A stretch of 37,338 nucleotides of DNA from an uncultured Blautia sp. Lineage in GTDB: Bacteria > Bacillota > Clostridia > Lachnospirales > Lachnospiraceae. Numbering within the stretch: position 1 is the first letter of the stretch; every line of letters starts with the position of its first letter. The notes under the pieces were generated by a model. It was not told the DNA's origin. It worked only from the letters and a program-made list of their open reading frames with translations, and did not search any database. Shown piece after piece: positions 31,501 to 37,338 of the stretch. Both the position numbers and the translations under genes were made by a program. The stretch is from contig URVB01000036.1 of the NCBI GenBank assembly GCA_900551075.1, forward strand, positions 1 to 37,338. Reading direction: 5' to 3'.

Positions 31501-32214
31501 ATGAAAATTTTGGGTTTGGACAGTTCCGGCATTGTTGCATCTGTGGCGATCGTCCAGGATGAGGTGCTGTTGGCAGAGTATACGGTAAATTATAAAAAAA
31601 CACATTCCCAGACATTGCTGCCGATGCTGGATGAAGTGGTGAAGATGACAGAGCTGGATCTGAATACGGTTGACGCTATTGCAGTGGCGGCGGGTCCGGG
31701 CTCTTTTACAGGACTCCGTATTGGTTCAGCCACGGCCAAAGGTCTGGGGCTGGCATTAAAAAAGCCGCTGGTGGCAGTACCCACGGTGGAAGCTCTAGCT
31801 TATAATTTATACGATGTAAAGGGAGTGATCTGTCCGATCATGGATGCCAGAAGAGGACAGGTATATACAGGAATTTACCGGTTCGAAAATCATACGTTGG
31901 AGACAGTGGAGGGACAGATAGCTGTTTCCATAGGAGAATTGACAGAAAAATTAAATGTTATGGCGGAACCTGTGACATTTTTGGGAGACGGCGTGCCTGT
32001 GTTCCGGGAAAGGCTTGCAGAGACACTGAAGGTGCCTTATTCCTTTGCGCCTGCGCATGTAAATAAGCAGAGAGCATCTGCAATAGCTGCCCTGGGTATG
32101 GTTTATTATAGAGCGGGAAGGATTCAGACGGCTGCTGAGCATGCGCCGGATTATCTGCGTGTTTCCCAGGCGGAGCGGGAACGGGCGCAGAGGGAAGAGG
32201 GGCAGCCATTATGA
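31501..32214 (+). CDS. tsaB: tRNA threonylcarbamoyladenosine biosynthesis protein TsaB
   Basis: TsaB is the non-catalytic ASKHA-fold partner of TsaD in t6A synthesis. The 237-residue protein has ILGLDSSGIVASVAI, THSQTLLPMLDEV, AAGPGSFTGLRIGSATAKGL and CPIMDARRGQVYTGIY, all typical. ATG 31501 follows GTGGAGGG. An in-frame ATG at 31444 lies inside tsaE and is not used. Its TGA overlaps the ATG of the acetyltransferase gene (ATGA). Confidence 0.93.
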   Translation: MKILGLDSSGIVASVAIVQDEVLLAEYTVNYKKTHSQTLLPMLDEVVKMTELDLNTVDAIAVAAGPGSFTGLRIGSATAKGLGLALKKPLVAVPTVEALAYNLYDVKGVICPIMDARRGQVYTGIYRFENHTLETVEGQIAVSIGELTEKLNVMAEPVTFLGDGVPVFRERLAETLKVPYSFAPAHVNKQRASAIAALGMVYYRAGRIQTAAEHAPDYLRVSQAERERAQREEGQPL

Positions 32215-32642
32215 TTGTGCGGGAGATGCTGGCGGATGACCTGGAGCAGGTCATGGATATTGAGAACGATTTGTTTGCGGTTCCATGGACGAAGGAGGGA
32301 TATTTTACCTTTCTTACCAGAGAGGATGCCATGTTTTTGGTTGTGGAGGAAAAAGGCCGGATTCTTGGATACTGCGGTTTGCTTATGGTGCCGGATGAGG
32401 GTGACGTTACCAATGTTGCGGTTCGCCGTGACAGGCAGAGGGAGGGCATCGGCCATTTTCTTATGGACAGTTTGGTGCGTTTGGCATCGGAACGGGGTGT
32501 GACGATCATTCATCTTGAAGTTCGGGAAAGCAACAAAACTGCACTTCGCCTGTACGAACGTATGGGCTTTATACAGGATGGAACACGCAGGCATTATTAT
32601 ACAGATCCCGTGGAGGATGCTGTGTTAATGACGCGGAAATAA
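32211..32642 (+). CDS. rimI: RimI-type N-acetyltransferase (GNAT)
   Basis: This 143-residue GNAT-fold enzyme transfers acetyl from acetyl-CoA to protein N termini. The family's known target is ribosomal protein bS18, and members in t6A operons may also act on other proteins. The acetyl-CoA loop is VRRDRQREGIGHFLM, and the C-terminal strand HLEVRESNKTALRLYERMGF is diagnostic for RimI. It is translationally coupled to tsaB by a 4-base overlap. In many Firmicutes tsaD follows at once. Here an unrelated segment of about 1.2 kb and an RNase Z-like gene intervene. Confidence 0.9.
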   Translation: MIVREMLADDLEQVMDIENDLFAVPWTKEGYFTFLTREDAMFLVVEEKGRILGYCGLLMVPDEGDVTNVAVRRDRQREGIGHFLMDSLVRLASERGVTIIHLEVRESNKTALRLYERMGFIQDGTRRHYYTDPVEDAVLMTRK

Positions 32643-32694
32643 ACGGTAAACGGGTGTCGGCATGTCCAAACGAGAGGATGCTGCCACAGTGGGC

Positions 32695-32830
32695 GTGCGT
32701 TCGTAAGTACACAACTGGTGTACCGGAGACGGTGAAAACCCTGATGGAGAAATCAGATTGTGCTGGCTAATTTCTCAAGGCTGTGGTAAGCTGTAAGAGT
32801 AACAGAAATCATAGCAGACTGAAGTGACAG
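32695..32830 (+). ncRNA. Possible remnant of a group II intron 5' region (domain I)
   Basis: The stretch begins GTGCG, the usual group II 5' end, and continues with TGTACCGG, ACGGTGAAAACC and several short hairpins (GTACAC/GTGTAC, CTGAT/ATCAG, GAGAAAT/ATTTCTC). The mixture is reminiscent of bacterial group II intron domain I. No reverse transcriptase, domain V or 3' end follows. The TA genes begin at once. It may instead be an unrelated structured leader of those genes. Confidence 0.35.
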
Positions 32831-32841
32831 GAGGGATGATT

Positions 32842-33096
32842 ATGTGCCAGATCGTATTCAGCATACCAGATGAAGTACTTTTTGATACAAAAATGACTCG
32901 TGAGCAGGCAAACCAGTTTGCCAGGCAGGCAGTGGCACTTGGATATTATACCCAGAGCGGCGTATCCATTGGATACTGTTCACAGATTGCAGGGATGACA
33001 GAAGAAGAGTTTATAAAATACTTGGGGCAAAATCATATTTCTATTTTCCAGTTCGATACAAAGGAAGAATTTCTGGAGGAATTAGATCATGCGTAA
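32842..33096 (+). CDS. UPF0175-family antitoxin-like protein
   Basis: This 84-residue protein resembles the UPF0175 family: FSIPDEVLFDTKMTREQANQFARQ, then a helix-turn-helix-like VSIGYCSQIAGMTEEEFIKYLGQ, then the toxin-neutralising tail ISIFQFDTKEEFLEELD. Such proteins pair with PIN-like DUF3368 toxins. ATG 32842 is preferred to ATG 32836, which touches the ribosome binding site AGGAGGG. Its last eight bases overlap the toxin gene, the usual coupling in these modules. It appears intact, while its partner is broken. Confidence 0.75.
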   Translation: MCQIVFSIPDEVLFDTKMTREQANQFARQAVALGYYTQSGVSIGYCSQIAGMTEEEFIKYLGQNHISIFQFDTKEEFLEELDHA

Positions 33097-33571
33097 AGTG
33101 ATTGTGAATTCCACACCTTTAATTGTACTTTGTGGGATCGGGAGACTGGATATTTTAAGAGAATTGTATCAGGAAATTTCGATACCGAATGCTGTATATA
33201 GGGAAGTGACAGCAAAAGACGATTCTGCCTGTGTGCAGATTCGGTCTGCCGCAGAATGGATTTGTGTGGAACAGATCAAAGACCATAGCGAAAAGAAAAT
33301 GTATAAAGCAAAACTGCATGATGGGGAAGTGGAAGTGATGATTCTTGCCCAGGAACAAGAGGCAGATTTGGTGATTCTTGATGATAATGCAGCATAAAAA
33401 ACAGCCAAATATCTGGGGCTTACGGTCACGGGAACATTGGGAGTTTTAGTCAAAGCGAAGTATCAGGGGATTATAAAAGAAGTACGCCCGTTATTGTCTG
33501 AGATGCGGCAGAATGGTTTTTATGTCAGCAGTGCAGTGGAACGCATGGTGTTAGAGCAGACAGGCGAATAA
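33089..33571 (+). pseudogene. DUF3368/PIN-like toxin gene interrupted by an in-frame stop
   Basis: The frame runs MRKVIVNSTPLIVLCGIG ... HDGEVEVMILAQEQEADLVILDDNAA to a TAA at 33395-33397. It then continues in the same frame as KTAKYLGLTVTGTLGVLVKA ... RMVLEQTGE to a second TAA at 33569-33571. The parts join into one standard DUF3368 protein of about 160 residues, so the first TAA replaces a codon such as AAA (one A to T change). The PIN-like acidic residues lie before the break, but the C-terminal strand and helices are lost. A 102-residue product is probably inactive. Confidence 0.75.
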
Positions 33572-33678
33572 GAAATGTGAAAGTGTTATATAAGTCCCAC
33601 GTTTGAAAAATCGAGATACAGCGGGGATTTATATATGTTAGAACGAAGCTGTATGATTGTAAGGTATAGTTTCTGGAG

Positions 33679-33705
33679 ACTCCCTGGTTTATCCGGGGAG
33701 TTTTT
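33679..33705 (+). terminator. Terminator after the toxin pseudogene
   Basis: ACTCCCTGG (33679-33687) and CCGGGGAGT (33693-33701) form a 9-bp stem with one G-T pair and a 5-base loop, followed by TTTTT. Confidence 0.75.
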
Positions 33706-33791
33706 CTTATCCATGGCCTTATAGAATGCTGGGAAAATACTTCATTATGGGGACGTGCATTCAGGCGGGTCTGGTGCTTGGCATTTTGCGC

Positions 33792-33820
33792 TTGTTTTAA
33801 AGTGATAATTGTGATAAACT
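33792..33820 (+). promoter_or_regulatory. Possible promoter of the RNase Z-like gene
   Basis: TTGTTT (33792-33797), 17 bases and TAAACT (33815-33820) lie about 80 bases before the gene. The match is moderate. Confidence 0.4.
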
Positions 33821-33903
33821 TTGCGACAGAACGGAGTATAAGAAGAAATACAGCATAGAAAGTATGCAATCGTGAATATGGCATCAGATAATTGGAGGGA
33901 ACG

Positions 33904-34815
33904 ATGTTAGATGTTTGTTTAGTAGGAACCGGAGGGATGATGCCGCTGCCGAGAAGATGGCTGACCGCATTGATGACAAGGTATCATGGAAGCAGCCTTC
34001 TGATTGACTGCGGAGAAGGAACTCAGGTGGCAATAAAAGAAAAGGGCTGGAGCTTTAAGCCGATAGACGTGATCTGTTTTACGCACTATCATGGCGATCA
34101 TATCAGCGGTCTTCCGGGCCTTCTTCTGACTATGGGAAATGCGGACCGTACGGAACCACTGACGCTGGTGGGACCGAGGGGCCTGGAACGGGTGGTCGGT
34201 GCACTGCGTGTGATTGCCCCGGAGCTTCCCTTTGAAATTCAGTTTATAGAAATTACGAAGCCGGAAGAGGTTTTGGAGCTGAATGGCTACAGGATCACGG
34301 CTTTTAAAGTGAATCATAACGTGCTTTGTTATGGCTATACACTGGAGATTCTGCGGCAGGGGAAATTTTCGCCGGAAAATGCAAAAGCCAATGAGATTCC
34401 GCTGAAATTCTGGAATCCGCTTCAAAAAGGGCAGACGGTGGAAGCAGACGGAAAGCTTTACACCCCGGATATGGTGCTTGGACCTGCACGAAAGGGAATT
34501 AAGCTGACCTACACCACGGATACCAGACCGACAGAATCCATTCTGCGGAATGCAAGAAATTCAGACTTATTTATCTGTGAAGGGATGTATGGAGAAGAGG
34601 ACAAGGCAGATAAAGCAAAGGGATATAAGCATATGACCTTTAAGGAGGCTGCTGCCCTGGCCAGGGACGCGGAGGTAAGTGAAATGTGGCTGACGCATTA
34701 CAGCCCTTCTTTGATTCGCCCGGATGATTATATGGAGATGGTGCGGGGGATTTTTCCTAATGCGTATCCCGGCAAGGATGGAAAGACGGCAGAATTGAAT
34801 TTTAAGGAAGATTGA
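33904..34815 (+). CDS. Ribonuclease Z-type metallo-beta-lactamase fold hydrolase
   Basis: This 303-residue protein has the RNase Z/ElaC pattern. The zinc motif is HYHGDH (61-66) within ICFTHYHGDHISGLPGLL, an early LLIDCGEGTQ loop matches, and further histidines lie in FKVNHNVLCYGY, KHMTFKEAA and LTHYSPSL. TYTTDTRP matches the conserved aspartate strand. RNase Z removes the 3' trailer of tRNA precursors lacking encoded CCA, which suits the two tRNA-Ser genes here. ATG 33904 follows TTGGAGGG. An in-frame TTG at 33892 is part of that site. The family also holds enzymes of unknown use, so the rnz name is likely but not certain. Confidence 0.82.
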   Translation: MLDVCLVGTGGMMPLPRRWLTALMTRYHGSSLLIDCGEGTQVAIKEKGWSFKPIDVICFTHYHGDHISGLPGLLLTMGNADRTEPLTLVGPRGLERVVGALRVIAPELPFEIQFIEITKPEEVLELNGYRITAFKVNHNVLCYGYTLEILRQGKFSPENAKANEIPLKFWNPLQKGQTVEADGKLYTPDMVLGPARKGIKLTYTTDTRPTESILRNARNSDLFICEGMYGEEDKADKAKGYKHMTFKEAAALARDAEVSEMWLTHYSPSLIRPDDYMEMVRGIFPNAYPGKDGKTAELNFKED

Positions 34816-34876
34816 GTCCGCAGAACGGCAGGAAGGTATGCGATGCGGACAGAAATACGCAGAACGGAGATATATT

Positions 34877-35896
<1,020 letters not shown>

Positions 35897-36050
35897 TGTA
35901 TTACATGGCTGCTGCGCCGATGCGGTATGTCTGTTAAGGTATGGCTCTTTTGGGGTATTCTTGCAGCACCGGTAGCGATATGACAGGAAGATGCATTGCT
36001 GATGCATGAGCTTGGAATAATTCGGAAATACTGGTTCATGGAGAAGAAAA

Positions 36051-36746
36051 ATGAAGAATGAGAAGTGTACGGCGATTGTCCTTGCTGCAGGACAGGGGAA
36101 AAGAATGCAGAGTAAAATACAGAAGCAGTTTTTGGAAATTCAGGACCATCCGGTGCTGTATTATTCTCTGCAGTGTTTTCAGAAAAGTCCCCTGATTCGT
36201 GATGTAATTCTTGTTACCGGGGAAGGCGTTATTTCCTATTGTAAAAAGGAAATTGTGGAGAAGTATCATTTGGATAAGGTTTCCCGGGTGATCGCAGGCG
36301 GAAAGGAAAGATATGATTCTGTTTATGCGGGGCTTCTTGCCTGTGCAGACAGTGATTATGTATTTATACATGACGGCGCAAGGCCGTTTATTACGGAAGA
36401 CATCCTGCAGAGAGGCATGGAGGGCGTAAAGAAGACAGGAGCCTGTGTCATTGGTATGCCCTCCAAGGATACGATAAAGCTGTCAGACGGCGCCGGGTTT
36501 ATTAAGGAGACTCCGAATCGAAGTCTGGTATGGACGATTCAGACTCCTCAGATTTTTTCTTATTCTCTGATTCGAGAGGCGCATGAGAGTATCCGGAAAA
36601 AGGATATGACAGCTATCACGGATGATGCTATGGTAGTGGAGCAGGAGACTGGCGCTAGAATCTGTCTTGCAAAGGGCTCCTATCGGAATATTAAAATTAC
36701 GACTCCGGAGGATCTATTGCTTGCGGAAGCTTTTCTGACTTTGTAG
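36051..36746 (+). CDS. ispD: 2-C-methyl-D-erythritol 4-phosphate cytidylyltransferase
   Basis: IspD joins CTP and MEP in the non-mevalonate isoprenoid pathway. The 231-residue protein is of normal length, with the nucleotide loop VLAAGQGKRMQSKIQKQF, HDGARPFITEDIL, TQTPQIF-like TIQTPQIFSYSLI, TDDAMVVE and NIKITTPEDLLLAE. The related ribitol-5-phosphate enzyme TarI is an alternative, but no teichoic acid genes are near. GGAGAAG precedes ATG 36051. The 154-base gap after tsaD holds no clear feature. Confidence 0.88.
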   Translation: MKNEKCTAIVLAAGQGKRMQSKIQKQFLEIQDHPVLYYSLQCFQKSPLIRDVILVTGEGVISYCKKEIVEKYHLDKVSRVIAGGKERYDSVYAGLLACADSDYVFIHDGARPFITEDILQRGMEGVKKTGACVIGMPSKDTIKLSDGAGFIKETPNRSLVWTIQTPQIFSYSLIREAHESIRKKDMTAITDDAMVVEQETGARICLAKGSYRNIKITTPEDLLLAEAFLTL

Positions 36747-36839
36747 AGACATGTCTGCAAAGCTTTGGGTGTATTTGGGGAAGAAATTGGGCCTGTGGAA
36801 AATAGATGCAAAAAAATTGGTAAAAACTAATTTTCTGTA

Positions 36840-36868
36840 TTGACATGCCGAATAATTGATGATAGAAT
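36840..36868 (+). promoter_or_regulatory. Promoter of the tRNA-Ser(UGA) gene
   Basis: TTGACA (36840-36845), 17 bases and TAGAAT (36863-36868) lie about 50 bases upstream of the tRNA. Confidence 0.7.
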
Positions 36869-36919
36869 ACATCTTGCGCTGAACGTAGTGCGAAGATAAA
36901 AGGCGAGTAAGCCGCACAT

Positions 36920-37005
36920 GGAGAGATATCGAAGTGGTCATAACGAGGCGGTCTTGAAAACCGTTTGTCCGCAAGGGCGCGTGGGTTCGAATCCCACTCT
37001 CTCCG
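36920..37005 (+). tRNA. tRNA-Ser (anticodon UGA)
   Basis: The acceptor arms GGAGAGA (36920-36926) and TCTCTCC (36998-37004) pair, with discriminator G. The anticodon stem-loop GCGGT CTTGAAA ACCGT gives anticodon TGA. A long variable arm (TTTGTCCGCAAGGGCGC region) and the T-loop GGGTTCGAATCCC are typical of serine tRNAs. CCA is not encoded. Confidence 0.93.
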
Positions 37006-37032
37006 TTTGTTGAGTGGAAAATAAAAAAGCAC

Positions 37033-37062
37033 TTGACAATAGAAATTGAAATGAGTTATAAT
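37033..37062 (+). promoter_or_regulatory. Promoter of the tRNA-Ser(GGA) gene
   Basis: TTGACA (37033-37038), 18 bases and TATAAT (37057-37062), consensus in both elements, lie about 53 bases before the tRNA. Confidence 0.75.
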
Positions 37063-37115
37063 ATTTTTTGCTTTTGGGCTTTTTGAGCTTTTGAAAGCGA
37101 TTGGTAGGGCAATTT

Positions 37116-37205
37116 GGAGAAGTACCCAAGCTGGCCGAAGGGGCTCCCCTGGAAAGGGAGTAGGTCGTTAATAGCGGCGCGAGGGTTCAAATCCCTCCTT
37201 CTCCG
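37116..37205 (+). tRNA. tRNA-Ser (anticodon GGA)
   Basis: The acceptor arms GGAGAAG (37116-37122) and CTTCTCC (37198-37204) pair, with discriminator G. The anticodon stem-loop CTCCC CTGGAAA GGGAG gives anticodon GGA. A long variable arm (TAGGTCGTTAATAGCGGCGC) and the T-loop AGGGTTCAAATCCCT are present. CCA is not encoded. Confidence 0.93.
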
Positions 37206-37240
37206 TTCGGGTTTTTAAAATAAAAACTTGAAAAAAGTTG

Positions 37241-37269
37241 TTGACAGATGTGGAAAGATATGGTAATCT
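37241..37269 (+). promoter_or_regulatory. Promoter of a downstream RNA operon, probably rRNA
   Basis: TTGACA (37241-37246), 17 bases and TAATCT (37264-37269). The following leader contains ACCTTGATAACTAAACAG, similar to the short element seen in leaders and spacers of Firmicutes rRNA operons. The window ends before any 16S sequence. Confidence 0.55.
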
Positions 37270-37338
37270 TAACAAGCTGTCATAAGACAGGAACCTTGAT
37301 AACTAAACAGTGAAACACATACGATTCTCGAAAATTCT

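Larger units (their letters stand above)
33572..33903 (+). other. Gene-free gap of 332 bases after the TA pair
   Basis: It holds one clear terminator and one possible promoter, listed separately. No RNA gene or coding frame was seen in the rest. It probably marks the right border of the inserted TA segment and the old upstream region of the RNase Z-like gene. Confidence 0.6.

Noticed and set aside
35897..36050. Possible small gene between tsaD and ispD
   Set aside because: Only a 13-codon frame with no ribosome binding site was found.
36920..37205. tRNA-Ser genes as the attachment site of an integrated element
   Set aside because: No integrase, direct repeat of a tRNA end or foreign gene block is adjacent. 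The pair sits next to a probable rRNA promoter.

Overview
The window looks like a chromosome segment of a gut-type Gram-positive Clostridia, most likely Lachnospiraceae. This rests on the gene families (HPr kinase, ROK glucokinase with a zinc motif, a CUT1 sugar transporter without its own ATPase, a DUF1846 protein, a PhoB/PhoR pair), strong AGGAGG ribosome binding sites, sigma-A promoters with 17-bp spacers, and tRNA-Ser genes without encoded CCA followed by an rRNA-type promoter. I cannot name the species.

Layout. 1-2836: tail of a Na+/phosphate cotransporter, then a PhoB/PhoR-like two-component pair with its own promoter and terminator. 2843-6252: a four-gene unit of a YbaK-type tRNA editing protein, two alpha/beta-hydrolase esterases and an ATP-grasp ligase of unknown substrate. 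6251-8857 (minus strand): an AroE-like dehydrogenase with an altered substrate motif, NagB, and an AraC-type regulator. 9110-17792: a complete galacto-N-biose/lacto-N-biose (GNB/LNB) utilisation cluster: GH112 phosphorylase, solute-binding protein, two permeases, a sugar-1-phosphate nucleotidyltransferase, an N-acetylhexosamine 1-kinase and GalE. 17870-25643: DUF1846 protein, a divergent FtsH, UvrC, HPr kinase and glucokinase. 25710-29240: class A penicillin-binding protein with a repeat tail, and a YigZ/IMPACT protein. 29288-30421: a decayed MATE efflux gene behind an intact promoter and a tandem structured leader that resembles a riboswitch array. 30445-36746: cyclophilin, then tsaE-tsaB-rimI, an inserted segment with a possible group II intron remnant and a toxin-antitoxin pair whose toxin is broken, then an RNase Z-like hydrolase, tsaD and ispD. 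36840-37338: two tRNA-Ser genes and the promoter and leader of what is probably an rRNA operon.

How the genes work together. In the GNB/LNB cluster the transporter would import Gal-beta-1,3-HexNAc disaccharides from mucin or milk glycans. The phosphorylase makes galactose 1-phosphate plus GlcNAc or GalNAc, the kinase makes HexNAc 1-phosphate, and the nucleotidyltransferase and GalE interconvert the UDP-sugars. GalE carries Cys at the gate position that is Tyr299 in E. coli, which fits an enzyme that also handles N-acetylated UDP-sugars. NagB, next to the AraC regulator, would take the amino sugar into glycolysis. Shared sequence boxes in front of the phosphorylase and the binding-protein gene suggest common control.

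The points most worth a second look are the tandem leader in front of the dead MATE gene, the repeated operator-like boxes and gate Cys of the GNB/LNB cluster, the ATP-grasp/double-esterase unit, the AroE-like protein without the SxS motif, and the TA insertion in the tsa region.
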